From Williamsia sp. (GTDB lineage: Bacteria > Bacteroidota > Bacteroidia > Chitinophagales > Chitinophagaceae): DNA of 64,000 nt. The position numbers and the translations under genes were made by a program. This document shows, in pieces, positions 23,633 to 33,266 of the stretch (its first letter is position 1; each line of letters opens with the position of its first letter). The stretch is from assembly GCA_015069695.1 (NCBI GenBank), contig JADCRZ010000004.1, positions 186,001 to 250,000 of the forward strand, read 5' to 3'. Below the pieces are notes generated by a model. The model was not told the DNA's origin. It saw only the letters and a program-made list of their open reading frames with translations, and ran no database searches.

Positions 23633-24988
23633 TTACCGCGCGCTGCCTGGCTTCCACTCTACTACCTGGATCATCTGCGGCGGCATGGCAGCCTTGCCTT
23701 CTGCGTCTACCTGTTCTACCTTTTGAACAAACAAATTCAGGATGCCCCTGGTTTTCCAAAGTTCGGTGTCGTACGTAGGTTCCCATGAACCCAGGGAAGC
23801 CGTTCCCAGGTCATAAAGCTGCCAGCCTGCCTGGCCGAGGTCTCTATTCAAGGCCATGGAAATCCGGTTTCCTCTTTCTTCATCGCGGTAGACAAGTGCA
23901 GCAGATAACAGCTTGCCGCTTTGCCAGGCAATGATCTGCGGACGCGAAACCGGGATGCGTTTGGTACCGGCCCCGCTCAAGCTAAAGGCCGTTGTGCGAA
24001 AGCCCAGGTTCTGTACTTTCCATTCCTTGCCGATGTTAAACACCAGGTGGTACTGCGGCACCTTTGAAGCTGCTTCGCGCCAGTAAGTGGCAATATAAGG
24101 ATGGCCCTGCGCATCCGCATACATCGATGTCTGGTTGATCAGCTCGCTCTGCTGCGGTATGGTGCAGGCATTTTCAGCCGTGGCTGCGCGGATGGGCAGC
24201 GTGTATTTTTCTCCGGTTGATTTTTCCCAGGTCTGTCCGCCATCCAGGGAGCGGGCATAGCAGAGGTCATGGTTGCTCGCCACATCCGGACTTTCGCGCC
24301 AGACCCACGAGATGTGGATGGTGCCCCGGCTGTCTATACAGGCCTGCCAGTAAGCACTCCGGGCTCCTTCGCCGTCGATCAGGTTGTCGTAGAGCTGGGT
24401 CCATTGTTTTGTATGCACGTTGTACCTGTTCATGACCAAATTGCCCTTGCCCGAAGCACCGTTGCGGTAAAAAAACAAGAGATCGCCATTCGGCATTTTA
24501 TAGAACTCCGGATAGCTGACGCTGGTTTCGGCTTTGCCGGTCATGGGAGTTTTATCTGTCATTTCTAATGAGCCTGGTTGCACACTGCGGCAATAATTCA
24601 GCGGATTGTTGTGATGATCCCAGGCCAGGTGAAGGTAGCCGGCACCGTCAGTCATGATGCTGATGGTGTTGTGTGCATCAGCAGTATGGCCCCTGTACTG
24701 GGTTTGGCGGAGCTGCCATGTTTTAGCACCGCTTGTCCGCTTTCCAACCACCACATAGCCATCCGCATTGTAAAAGCTGATATACTGCGTGTTTCCAAAT
24801 GTCACCAGCGAATTCTTCCTGAATATAACGGTATTGACTGAATTGGCAGCCCAGCCACTGTCTACATTTGTTACCGTTGCAGCCAATCGATCAGCCTGCA
24901 CAGACTGCGATTTTACAGAATGAAACAGCGACAGGCTTGCTGAAAAGTTGAGAAAATAAATCAACCAGCACCTCAGATCTACACGCAT
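23633..24988 (-). CDS. Secreted BNR-repeat (sialidase-like beta-propeller) protein
   Basis: A 451-residue protein with a signal peptide (MRVDLRCWLIYFLNFSASL..) and repeated beta-propeller blades. Asp-box-like elements are visible (SLDGGQTWE; AWDHHNNPLNY), with many W/Y/D residues as in the BNR_4 family (PF15892). Family members are secreted and probably bind or cleave polysaccharides; the catalytic role is not certain. The ATG at 24988 is chosen for the signal peptide. It is the last gene of a minus-strand run after the NRAMP transporter, 63 bp downstream, and may be a separate unit. Confidence 0.78.
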   Translation of the reverse strand: MRVDLRCWLIYFLNFSASLSLFHSVKSQSVQADRLAATVTNVDSGWAANSVNTVIFRKNSLVTFGNTQYISFYNADGYVVVGKRTSGAKTWQLRQTQYRGHTADAHNTISIMTDGAGYLHLAWDHHNNPLNYCRSVQPGSLEMTDKTPMTGKAETSVSYPEFYKMPNGDLLFFYRNGASGKGNLVMNRYNVHTKQWTQLYDNLIDGEGARSAYWQACIDSRGTIHISWVWRESPDVASNHDLCYARSLDGGQTWEKSTGEKYTLPIRAATAENACTIPQQSELINQTSMYADAQGHPYIATYWREAASKVPQYHLVFNIGKEWKVQNLGFRTTAFSLSGAGTKRIPVSRPQIIAWQSGKLLSAALVYRDEERGNRISMALNRDLGQAGWQLYDLGTASLGSWEPTYDTELWKTRGILNLFVQKVEQVDAEGKAAMPPQMIQVVEWKPGSAR

Positions 24989-25051
24989 ATCAATAATTTT
25001 TTGTTCTTGTTCTTTACACAAACCAGCCAACACCTATCAGCTGCAAACAGG

Positions 25052-26260
25052 TCAAAACAACTTGCCGAGAAAACCACCGAACAGGCTTTCTACCACCATG
25101 ATGCCTATCATCAAAACAACCAGCCATCCTGCCACTGCCATCCATACCGGGTGGCGGTAGGTTCCCACCAGCCTTGCCTTGTAAGCCGCCAGCAAGATAA
25201 TAGCCAGGGAAATGGGCAGGATAAATCCGTTGAGGGCTCCTACAACAACCAACACCTTTACAGGCTGTCCTACCCCCGAAAATACAAGCGTGGATAAAAC
25301 TATAAACGCGATGGTAACCAACCGCTCTCTTTTCACGATGGCCGGGTGTATACTCTTTAAAAAAGAAACGGACGTATACGCCGAGCCTACCACGGAGGTA
25401 ATGGCAGCGCTCCAAAGTACGATGCCAAAGATGCGGTAACCAATTTCTCCTGCTGCTATCCGGAACACAGAAGCGGCCGGGTTGTCGTTGCCCAGCAAGC
25501 CACCATTCACCACAACACCCAGCGAAGCCAGGAAAAGCAGCACGCGCATGCAGGAAGCCAGCAGGATAGCACTCACGCTGCTGCGGGTAACCTGCGGCAG
25601 GGCTGCTTGTCCACGCACGCCTGCATCCAGCAAGCGGTGCGCACCGGCAAAGCTGATATAGCCACCCACCGTACCGCCCACAATGGTAATGATGGCAGGC
25701 ACACTGACCTGCTCGGGCAGGAAACTGCGGTACACGGCAGCGGCTACGGGCGGGTGTGAGCTGAAGGCCACATACAAGGTGAGCGCGATCATCACAAAAC
25801 CCAATCCCTTTGCAAACAGATCCATGGCCCTGCCTGCTTCCCTTACCACAAAAAGCAAGATGCCGATGACGGCGCTGATCACAGCACCTGGTAGGGTGTC
25901 CATGCCCGTTAGCACATGCAATCCCAATCCCGCCCCTGCTACATTGCCGATGTTAAAAGCAATACCGCCTGCTACCACCAGCGCTGCCAGTACATATCCC
26001 AACCCCGGCAGCAGCTTGTTGGCCAGGTCCTGCGCCCGCAGCTCGGATACGGCAATGATGCGCCAGATATTGAGCTGGGCTGCTATATCGAGCAAGATCG
26101 AAACTAAGATCACAAATCCAAAACTGGTGAGCAGTTGCTTGGTAAATACAGTGGTCTGCGTAATAAAGCCCGGACCAATGGCAGAAGTGGCCATCAGGAA
26201 AGCTGCACCGGCTACAGGACCGGCCAGCCAGCCCCGGCTAGGGTTGCTGGATGCTGACAT
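25052..26260 (-). CDS. NRAMP-family divalent metal transporter-like protein
   Basis: A 402-residue integral membrane protein with 10-11 hydrophobic helices. The first helix contains the NRAMP-like ATSAIGPGFITQT, corresponding to the DPGN metal-binding loop but with altered residues (no Asp-Pro-Gly-Asn). This suggests the protein may not carry classical transition metals. Homologues are found beside 5-oxoprolinase genes, where a substrate role has been proposed; here the start overlaps the pxpA end by 23 bp. The ATG at 26260 is chosen because the upstream in-frame start would run further into pxpA. Confidence 0.8.
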   Translation of the reverse strand: MSASSNPSRGWLAGPVAGAAFLMATSAIGPGFITQTTVFTKQLLTSFGFVILVSILLDIAAQLNIWRIIAVSELRAQDLANKLLPGLGYVLAALVVAGGIAFNIGNVAGAGLGLHVLTGMDTLPGAVISAVIGILLFVVREAGRAMDLFAKGLGFVMIALTLYVAFSSHPPVAAAVYRSFLPEQVSVPAIITIVGGTVGGYISFAGAHRLLDAGVRGQAALPQVTRSSVSAILLASCMRVLLFLASLGVVVNGGLLGNDNPAASVFRIAAGEIGYRIFGIVLWSAAITSVVGSAYTSVSFLKSIHPAIVKRERLVTIAFIVLSTLVFSGVGQPVKVLVVVGALNGFILPISLAIILLAAYKARLVGTYRHPVWMAVAGWLVVLMIGIMVVESLFGGFLGKLF

Positions 26261-26999
26261 GGTGTTGCTTGAGGGATTGGTAAATAGTGCGGGCAAATTC
26301 CACGGCATGTTTTCCATCACCATGAATGCAAATCGTATCGGCTTTGATGGGGATCGTTTTCTCTCCGCCCACTGCTACGCTTCCCGTTTGAAGCATTTGC
26401 AATACCTGCTGTAAGCTTTCTTCCGGATCTTCAATCAGGGCATGGGGCTGGGTGCGGGGTGTCAAAGAGCCATCAGGCTGGTATGTTCTGTCTGCAAATG
26501 CCTCTTCTGCCGCGGGCAATCCCCTTTCCCGGGCTGCATGGATCAGCTCGCTGCCTGCCAACCCATAAATCATTAGGTGAGGATCAAAATCCTTCACGGC
26601 CTGGCAGATTGCATCAGCCAGCGACCGGTCCTTAGCAGCCATGTTATACAGCGCGCCGTGTGCCTTTACATGATGCAGCCTGGCATTGTATATCTGTAAA
26701 AAAGCCTGCAGCGCGCCGATCTGGTATACAACCAGATCATACACCTGTTCAGGTGGAAGCCGCAGGTTGGTTCTTCCAAAATTGTCCTTGTCCGGAAAAG
26801 CAGGATGAGCGCCGACAGCTATCTCCCTTTCCAGGGCTGCTTCTACCAGCTGGTGCATGGTAGAAGGATCGCCTGCATGAAAACCGCAGGCCAGGTTGAC
26901 AGAGCTAATATAAGGCAGGATAGACAAGTCTTTTTCGATCAGATAAGAATGGAGGGGCGTACTTTCTCCCATATCGCAGTTCAGGTCTACCCGGATCAT
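26238..26999 (-). CDS. pxpA: 5-oxoprolinase subunit A (LamB/YcsF family)
   Basis: A 253-residue protein starting MIRVDLNCDMGES, the invariant LamB/YcsF start, with SVNLACGFHAGDPSTM and GAHPAFPDKDNFGR following. With PxpB and PxpC it forms the ATP-dependent prokaryotic 5-oxoprolinase, which opens 5-oxoproline (pyroglutamate) to glutamate and removes this damage product. The length is normal. The start overlaps the pxpC stop by 4 bp, which fits a coupled operon. Confidence 0.95.
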   Translation of the reverse strand: MIRVDLNCDMGESTPLHSYLIEKDLSILPYISSVNLACGFHAGDPSTMHQLVEAALEREIAVGAHPAFPDKDNFGRTNLRLPPEQVYDLVVYQIGALQAFLQIYNARLHHVKAHGALYNMAAKDRSLADAICQAVKDFDPHLMIYGLAGSELIHAARERGLPAAEEAFADRTYQPDGSLTPRTQPHALIEDPEESLQQVLQMLQTGSVAVGGEKTIPIKADTICIHGDGKHAVEFARTIYQSLKQHHVSIQQP

Positions 27000-27985
27000 A
27001 AAAAAGGGTTTAGGTGATCTATGCAGGCCCGCTGCATAATGGCAATGTCCTTCTCCTGCGAAAATAAAAGCGTTTCCGCCTGTGCAATAGAAGCCGGATA
27101 GAAGTGGATAGGATCGCCGGCGCTTAACTGGGCCAGCTTGGGAAAATGGGCGCTGATTACGTGCCCGATCTTCGGGTAACCGCCGGTTGTTTGGTGATCG
27201 GCCATCAGCACAATCAACTGGCCGCCCGGCAACAGCTGCATGGTACCATAGTCTACCGCGGATGAAACCAACTCTTCTTCCACCCCTGCCTGCAATACTT
27301 TGCCCTGGAGTTGGTAACCCATCCTGTCTGACATAACCGTCAGGTAAAAGGGATGGCTTTCTACATCATTCTTTGATGGTTGGCCCAGCCGGTTCCACTC
27401 ATTGCCCTCCATAAAAGAAATCTGGTGCAGGTTCTCATACATCTTGTCTATGCAAGGCCGCCAGGGCAAAACCTTGTAATTCGAGGCCGGCTCCATGTGC
27501 TGGTCGATGTTGCAGAGGGGTTTTTGAAAAGCCAGCTTATCTCCCCGCTCCAGTTTTCTGCCTGCATAACCGCCCATACCTGCTTTGATATGGGTACTCG
27601 CGCTGCCCAGCCATTTGTTGATGCAAAATCCGCCGTGTACGGATAAATACGCGCGGGCGCCCCAGGTTTTCCGGGTAAACTGCAGCACTGTATTCTTTTT
27701 TACAAACAAGGGCTGCCAGGTAGCAACCGGCTCGTCGTTGATGGTTGGCAGGAAATTGGCACCGGTTATACTCACCAGCGCATCTTTTTCAAACAAGATC
27801 TGCGGGCCTGGAAAATGAATTTCCAGTACAGCTTCTTCGGCTGGATTGCCAGCCAGTGCATTGGCCAGGCGGGCGGCAAAACGGTCCATTACACCACCCG
27901 GATTGATCCCTCTGTCTGCAAAACCATCCCTCCCTAAATCCTGTATGGTATCGAACAAACCAGGCTTGATAATCGTTATTGACAT
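26996..27985 (-). CDS. pxpC: 5-oxoprolinase subunit C (biotin-dependent carboxyltransferase-like)
   Basis: A 329-residue protein starting MSITIIKPGLFDTIQDLGR, which matches the KipA/PxpC family's G-x-x-(T/S)-x-Q-D-x-G-R N-terminus. MADHQTTGGYPKIGHV near residue 255 is the family's D-x-Q-T-x-G-G-Y-P signature. It functions with PxpA and PxpB in 5-oxoproline hydrolysis. It lies 69 bp downstream of pxpB and overlaps pxpA. Confidence 0.93.
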   Translation of the reverse strand: MSITIIKPGLFDTIQDLGRDGFADRGINPGGVMDRFAARLANALAGNPAEEAVLEIHFPGPQILFEKDALVSITGANFLPTINDEPVATWQPLFVKKNTVLQFTRKTWGARAYLSVHGGFCINKWLGSASTHIKAGMGGYAGRKLERGDKLAFQKPLCNIDQHMEPASNYKVLPWRPCIDKMYENLHQISFMEGNEWNRLGQPSKNDVESHPFYLTVMSDRMGYQLQGKVLQAGVEEELVSSAVDYGTMQLLPGGQLIVLMADHQTTGGYPKIGHVISAHFPKLAQLSAGDPIHFYPASIAQAETLLFSQEKDIAIMQRACIDHLNPFL

Positions 27986-28054
27986 GCGCAGTCTAACTGT
28001 TTCGGATAAAAAATGGGGTTCAGATTAAGCAGTTATTGAAAGAGAAGCCCAATA

Positions 28055-28756
28055 TTACTGTTTCCAGCTGATAAATTCTTCTTTGACAATCTTATAAAAT
28101 TGTACGTGGTCTCCTGCCTGGAGCAGGGGACGGTCTTCCGGCAAAGGATGAAAGAGTTGCAGGGGTGTTCTGCCAATGATCTGCCAGCCACCCGGCGAGG
28201 CCAGCGGATAAATACCGGTTTGTATGCCTGCGATCCCGATGCTGCCTGCAGCAACCGGCGCCGGCCCTTTTTTTCGCGGAGCGGCAATGGCCTCAGGTAC
28301 AGCCGCCATGTAAGGGAACCCAGGCAAAAACCCGATCATGTACACACGATAAACAGATCCGGTATGGAGCCGCACCACTTCTTCCAGATCGAGCTGTTTA
28401 GAGCGGGCTATCCATTCCAGGTCCGGGCCATATTCTCTATCGTAACAAACCGGGATGCGGATGACCGCCTGTTCGCCGGGCACGATGGTTGCCTGTTCAT
28501 ATGCCTGGACCAGCATCTCTTTTATAAAGGCCGAAATTGTTCCGGGAGGCCGGTAATGTTGTTTTACCAGCAGGGGGTTGTATTGAAGACTAATGGAATT
28601 GTAGGCAATAATAACGTCTTTTAACCCGATAATAGGATGGGATTGAAACCATCTTTGCATGGCAATGACTTTTTCGCTCCATTCTTCGTTTATATTACTG
28701 CCGACCTGCATGGTTATACAGCAATCACCGACCGTATACAGGGTGTAGTTGTTCAT
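28055..28756 (-). CDS. pxpB: 5-oxoprolinase subunit B (KipI-like)
   Basis: A 233-residue protein with the PxpB/KipI pattern: IPVCYDREYGPDLEWIA near residue 100 and the GFLPGFPYMAAVPEAIAAPRK stretch (about 140-160) leading to GSIGIAGIQTGIYPLASPGGW. These match the carboxyltransferase subdomain of the family. It is the first gene of the pxpB-pxpC-pxpA-NRAMP run. The ATG at 28756 is preferred because the additional upstream residues are hydrophobic and atypical. A near-consensus -7 box (complement of 28773-28780, TATCTTTA) lies about 16 nt upstream. Confidence 0.93.
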   Translation of the reverse strand: MNNYTLYTVGDCCITMQVGSNINEEWSEKVIAMQRWFQSHPIIGLKDVIIAYNSISLQYNPLLVKQHYRPPGTISAFIKEMLVQAYEQATIVPGEQAVIRIPVCYDREYGPDLEWIARSKQLDLEEVVRLHTGSVYRVYMIGFLPGFPYMAAVPEAIAAPRKKGPAPVAAGSIGIAGIQTGIYPLASPGGWQIIGRTPLQLFHPLPEDRPLLQAGDHVQFYKIVKEEFISWKQ

Positions 28757-28942
28757 GAAATGAGGAGAGCGATAAAGATATGCTGATTTTTTATTTTGAA
28801 TCTTATACATTAAAATTGCAACAAACAGGATGGACACAATAGACACAACAGATTGATATACAGATACATTTCTAATAAAAATTTTCAGACGAAGGCTTTA
28901 TCGCAAGCCATTCCTGTTTGTTAGTACCAATTATAATAATCT

Positions 28943-31279
28943 ATGGCGAAGAACCTTTTGATCGTTGAAAGTCCTGCAAAGGCAAAGACAATTGAAAAAA
29001 TTCTGGGGGATGATTTTGAAGTAAAAAGTTGCTATGGACATATCCGTGACCTGGAGAAAGATGACATGGGTATCGACATAAAGAACAACTACAAACCACG
29101 CTATAAAATTCCGGAAGACAAGCAAAAGGTTGTCAAAGAATTAAAAGGCCTGGCCAAAAAATCAGATGAAGTATGGCTGGCAACGGATGAGGACCGGGAA
29201 GGAGAAGCGATCAGCTGGCATCTTTGCCAGGTGCTGGGCCTGGATCCGTCCACAACCAAACGCATTGTATTTCATGAAATCACCAAACCGGCTATCCAGA
29301 AAGCTGTCCAGCAGCCCCGCCTGCTGAACATGGACCTGGTAAATGCCCAGCAGGCCCGCCGCATCCTCGACCGGATCGTGGGTTTTGAACTAAGCCCGGT
29401 ATTGTGGAGAAAGATGAGCATGCGCAACAACTTAAGCGCAGGCCGTGTACAAAGCGTAGCTGTGAGGCTGATCGCAGAACGGGAACGGGAGATCAACGCG
29501 TTTACGCCCGTAAGCACATTCAGACTGGAGGCCTTCTTCACCGCAAAAGACAGCAACGAACGCCCGGTCACCTTTAAAGCCGAAGGCAGCCGCTTTCCTT
29601 CGATTACCAAGGCAGACGATTTTCTCAAAAGCTGTATTGGTGCAGATTATACCGTAAGAGACATCCAGGTAAAGCCGGCTAAGAAATCACCTTCCGCCCC
29701 CTTTACCACGTCAACCCTGCAGCAGGAAGCTTCGCGCAAACTGGGCTACTCGGTGAGCAAGACCATGCTGCTGGCGCAAAAGCTGTATGAAAGCGGAAAG
29801 ATCACGTATATGCGTACCGACAGTGTAAACTTAAGTGAAACTGCCTTGGACGATATCCAGAACCAGATCAGCAAACAGTATGGAAAGAATTATATCCATA
29901 CCAGAAAATATAAAAACAAAAACGAATCGGCCCAGGAAGCCCATGAAGCTATCCGGCCCACCTACGCGGAAAACACCACGGTAGAAGATGCCGAAACCCG
30001 CCGCCTGTATGAACTGATCTGGAAGCGGACCATCTCTTCGCAGATGGCGGATGCCGAACTGGAAAAAACCACGGCCAAGATCAATATCTCCACCAACAAG
30101 GAAGACCTGACCGCACAGGGTGAAGTATTGAAATTTGACGGTTTTCTGAAAGTATATATCGAAGACAGGGACGAGGAAGAAACAGATGAAGAAGGCGACG
30201 AAGGCATGCTGCCGCCGTTGAAAGTAGGCCAGCTCTTGCCGCTCAAGGAAATGCAGGCTACTGAACGCTTTAGCCGCGCGGCTCCCCGTTACACCGAAGC
30301 TTCCCTGGTAAAAAAATTAGAGGAACTGGGCATCGGCCGCCCTTCTACCTATGCGCCTACCATTTCAACGATCCAGAAAAGAGGCTATGTTGAAAAAAGA
30401 GACAAGGAAGGTACGCCCAGAACATACCGGATCCTGACCCTGAAGGGAGATGACATCTCCAAGAAAGATGCACAGGAAAACGCCGGGGCGGAAAAATCAA
30501 AACTGTTTCCCACCGACCTTGGATTGGTTGTAACAGATTTCCTGAACCAGTATTTCAGGGATGTAATGGACTATGGCTTCACCGCCAAAATCGAAGAAGA
30601 GTTTGATGAGGTAGCCAACGGAAAGATCGAATGGAACCTGATGATCGATGATTTTTATCATCCGTTTAAAAGAGACATCGACAACACCATTGAAAAGGCT
30701 GAGCGGATCAAAGGGGAGCGTGAGCTGGGTATTGAAGAAGCCACCGGTAAAAAGATCGTGGCCCGCATGGGCCGGTACGGCCCCATGGTGCAGATCGGAG
30801 ATGTGAACGATGAAGAAAAACCCCGGTTCGCCAAGCTCAAGACAAACCAGAGCATCGAAACCATTACCCTCGACCAGGCCATGGAACTTTTCAAGCTGCC
30901 TCGTTTGCTGGGCCAGTTTGAAGACACAGACGTGCAGGTAAGCACCGGCCGGTTCGGACCTTATATTTCGCACGACAAAAAGTTTTACTCACTCGGTAAA
31001 GACTACGACCCATACACGATCTCCCTGGAAGAAGCCATTCCGATCATCGTAGAAAAACGCCAGGCCAAGGATGAGCGCACCATCAAGATCTTTGAAAAAG
31101 AAAAGATCCAGATCCTGAAAGGTCCTTATGGCCCCTACATCAAACAAGGCTTGCGCAACTACAAGATTCCCAAGGAAAAGCTGGACAATGCCCATGCCCT
31201 CACTGTTGAGGAAGCAAAAGCCATTATAGAAGACGTTAAAGCAAACCCTCCCAAGAAAGTGGCCAGGAAGAAGGCGTGA
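28943..31279 (+). CDS. topA: DNA topoisomerase I
   Basis: A 778-residue type IA topoisomerase. The Toprim domain starts LLIVESPAKAKTIEKILG with Glu9 and continues to WLATDEDREGEAISWH. The catalytic tyrosine is Tyr289 in the ITYMRTDSVNLS stretch. Instead of the zinc fingers of E. coli TopA the C-terminus has repeated glycine/aromatic units (ARMGRYGPMVQIGD, STGRFGPYISHDKK, LKGPYGPYIKQGL), which is the Toprim C-terminal repeat type common in Bacteroidota. It relaxes negative supercoils in the nucleoid. It lies divergent from pxpB. Confidence 0.97.
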   Translation: MAKNLLIVESPAKAKTIEKILGDDFEVKSCYGHIRDLEKDDMGIDIKNNYKPRYKIPEDKQKVVKELKGLAKKSDEVWLATDEDREGEAISWHLCQVLGLDPSTTKRIVFHEITKPAIQKAVQQPRLLNMDLVNAQQARRILDRIVGFELSPVLWRKMSMRNNLSAGRVQSVAVRLIAEREREINAFTPVSTFRLEAFFTAKDSNERPVTFKAEGSRFPSITKADDFLKSCIGADYTVRDIQVKPAKKSPSAPFTTSTLQQEASRKLGYSVSKTMLLAQKLYESGKITYMRTDSVNLSETALDDIQNQISKQYGKNYIHTRKYKNKNESAQEAHEAIRPTYAENTTVEDAETRRLYELIWKRTISSQMADAELEKTTAKINISTNKEDLTAQGEVLKFDGFLKVYIEDRDEEETDEEGDEGMLPPLKVGQLLPLKEMQATERFSRAAPRYTEASLVKKLEELGIGRPSTYAPTISTIQKRGYVEKRDKEGTPRTYRILTLKGDDISKKDAQENAGAEKSKLFPTDLGLVVTDFLNQYFRDVMDYGFTAKIEEEFDEVANGKIEWNLMIDDFYHPFKRDIDNTIEKAERIKGERELGIEEATGKKIVARMGRYGPMVQIGDVNDEEKPRFAKLKTNQSIETITLDQAMELFKLPRLLGQFEDTDVQVSTGRFGPYISHDKKFYSLGKDYDPYTISLEEAIPIIVEKRQAKDERTIKIFEKEKIQILKGPYGPYIKQGLRNYKIPKEKLDNAHALTVEEAKAIIEDVKANPPKKVARKKA

Positions 31280-31282
31280 TTG

Positions 31283-31415
31283 TCTGAACCTTGATTTACA
31301 GGATGGAAGTGATTCGCAGGATGTGGGTGCTATACGGAAAGCGTTGCCGGTGGCAGGTTTTATACATGGTACCTACAACCCTGCGAATCACTTCCATCCT
31401 GTAAATCAAGGTTCA
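31283..31415. repeat. Intergenic inverted repeat, copy D
   Basis: A 133-bp element starting 4 bp after the topA stop codon. Its arms are the most perfect of the family: 36 consecutive bases starting TGAACCTTGATTTACAGG and ending GTGATTCGCAGG are identical on the two arms. The loop is about 50 nt and contains TTGCCGGTGGC at 31344-31354, related to the loop motif of the other copies. The inner arm sequence differs from copies A, C and E but remains self-complementary. Confidence 0.92.
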
Positions 31416-31562
31416 AAACAGGCTCCCTCCCTGCAAAACACAGGGAAAATTAACACGCCTGTGGAAAAATTAAGTTTCAAAATTGGTGATCCCTTGCGAA
31501 ATTTATTGCAGGATTATTGCGTATATATTGTCTTGTAAATTGTCAAGCAAAGATTGATCAGT

Positions 31563-32450
31563 ATGGAAGAGACCAGCGAGATTTCTGCACTTTTTTACCT
31601 GATAGACGACCCCGATGACGATGTCTTCACCACCGTAAGCGAACGCATTGTTTCTTTCGGGAGGCACATTATTCCCAACCTGGAAAACCTTTGGGAAAAC
31701 ACGCCGAACGGCGAAGTGCAGGAACGGATAGAAATGCTGATCCACCGCCTTCACCTGCGCGACCTCACTGCCGAATTCCTGCAATGGAAACAGCAGCCTG
31801 AGCAAGACCTGCTCATGGGCGCCCTCCTGGTGTCAAAATACCAGTACCCCGACCTGAGTGTTTCTTCCCTGATGAAAGAAGTGGAAAAGATCCGCCGCAA
31901 CATCTGGCTGGAGCTAAACAGTTATCTGACCTCGCTCGAAAAAACCAATGTAATCACAACCATTTTATACAGCTACTATAATTTTAAAGGGGTGGAAGTA
32001 TCCTATAAAGACCCCAATGAATTTCTGCTGAACAAAGTGCTGGATACAAAAAAAGGCAATTCTATCAGCAACGGCATGCTTTATCTGATCATGAGTGAGC
32101 TGCTGGATGTTCCGATCCGGGCGATCAACATACCCCGGCAATTTATTCTGGGCTTCTTTCACACCGAAGACAGCAGCAACCCGGCCACTGCAGGGGAAGC
32201 CTGGCAAAAAATCCAGTTTTATATTGACCCGGCCAGCGGACAGGTATTTACCCACAAGGATGTAGAAAATTATTTCCGGAAAATCTCTGTACCGCCTACA
32301 GCTTCTTATTTCAAGCCCCTGAGCAACCAGCGCATCATCCAGCACCTGCTGGAAGAACTGGCTAAGTGTTTCGACAACGACAAAAACCGGTACAAGCAGC
32401 TTGAGCTGCTGGAACTGGCTTCCCTGCTTGAACCCGACCAGATAGCATGA
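31563..32450 (+). CDS. SirB1/transglutaminase-like (Transglut_core2) protein
   Basis: A 295-residue protein with a helical N-terminal third (HEAT-like) and a central transglutaminase-core-like region. The stretch KGNSISNGMLYLIMSELLDVPIRAINIPRQFILGFF, shown here in parts, matches the (S/N)-x-G-x-x-Y-x-x-x-A-x-x-(L/R)-G pattern of Transglut_core2 proteins. In E. coli-type SirB1 the protein is not catalytic, and function is unknown. The ATG at 31563 is chosen; an alternative TTG three codons upstream is less likely. It overlaps the DUF952 gene by ATGA. Confidence 0.7.
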   Translation: MEETSEISALFYLIDDPDDDVFTTVSERIVSFGRHIIPNLENLWENTPNGEVQERIEMLIHRLHLRDLTAEFLQWKQQPEQDLLMGALLVSKYQYPDLSVSSLMKEVEKIRRNIWLELNSYLTSLEKTNVITTILYSYYNFKGVEVSYKDPNEFLLNKVLDTKKGNSISNGMLYLIMSELLDVPIRAINIPRQFILGFFHTEDSSNPATAGEAWQKIQFYIDPASGQVFTHKDVENYFRKISVPPTASYFKPLSNQRIIQHLLEELAKCFDNDKNRYKQLELLELASLLEPDQIA

Positions 32451-32746
32451 TCCTCCATGTTACCACACGGCCAGCCTGGCAGCAGGCGCAGGAGAAGGGT
32501 TCTTACACCGCTCCCTCGCTGGAGCACGAAGGGTTTATTCATTGCTGCGGACCGGGACAGCTGGAGGGGGTACTGGATCGTTACTATCCAGACAGGCAAA
32601 ACCTGCTGGTTTTGTATATTGAAGAGTCTCTGTTGACGAGCCCCTTAAAGTACGAACCATCTCCCCTGGTGAATGAATCCTTTCCGCACATATACGGCGC
32701 AATAAACCTGGAGGCCGTGCAAACAACAGAAGCACTCGTTCGTTAA
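32447..32746 (+). CDS. DUF952 family protein
   Basis: A 99-residue protein with the DUF952 pattern: MILHVTT at the start, W..A...G.Y..PSL..EGFIHC (EGFIHCCGPGQL, residues 28-39), LLVLYI and the C-terminal FPHIYGAINLEAV. Structures of the family resemble an ART-like (ADP-ribosyl) fold; no enzymatic role is established. It is translationally coupled to the preceding transglutaminase-like gene through a 4-bp overlap. Confidence 0.85.
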   Translation: MILHVTTRPAWQQAQEKGSYTAPSLEHEGFIHCCGPGQLEGVLDRYYPDRQNLLVLYIEESLLTSPLKYEPSPLVNESFPHIYGAINLEAVQTTEALVR

Positions 32747-32769
32747 CTTGCATCATAAACAACCAATTT

Positions 32770-33240
32770 ATGAAAGCAAATATTGGCATCAAAGAAGAAG
32801 ACCTGAAAGAAGTCGCGCTGATCCTCAACACCATACTGGCCGATGAATACGTTCTCTACACAAAAACAAAAAATTACCACTGGAACATCACCGGCGATAA
32901 TTTTATCGAGCTGCACAAGCTGTTCCAGCAGCAGTATGAAGAGCTGGACGAAATCATTGACGAAACGGCTGAAAGGATCCGTTATCTGGGACATTACTCA
33001 GAAGGCCGCTTGAAAGATTTCCTGAAGATCACCCACCTGGACGAACCTGATTATACAACCGACCAGCAGGTACAGATCAAAAACCTGTTGCAGGACCATG
33101 AATCAGTAATCAAATACATCCGCGGCGTGCTCCCAAAAGTAGAGGATGATTACAACGATGCAGGTACCACCGATTTTATCACCGGCGTCATGAAACAGCA
33201 TGAAAAGATAGCCTGGTTCCTGCGTTCTTATTCAAAATAA
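32770..33240 (+). CDS. dps: Dps-family DNA-protecting ferritin-like protein
   Basis: A 156-residue four-helix ferritin-like protein with the Dps signature: TKNYHWNITGDNFIELHKLF (about residues 34-53) followed by YEELDEIIDETAERIRYLG, which carry the ferroxidase ligands contributed by neighbouring subunits. Dps forms dodecamers that oxidise and store iron with peroxide and protect DNA. The length is typical, and the start 23 bp after DUF952 is unambiguous. Confidence 0.93.
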   Translation: MKANIGIKEEDLKEVALILNTILADEYVLYTKTKNYHWNITGDNFIELHKLFQQQYEELDEIIDETAERIRYLGHYSEGRLKDFLKITHLDEPDYTTDQQVQIKNLLQDHESVIKYIRGVLPKVEDDYNDAGTTDFITGVMKQHEKIAWFLRSYSK

Positions 33241-33266
33241 ATACTTCCTTCAACCCTGCTGATAAT

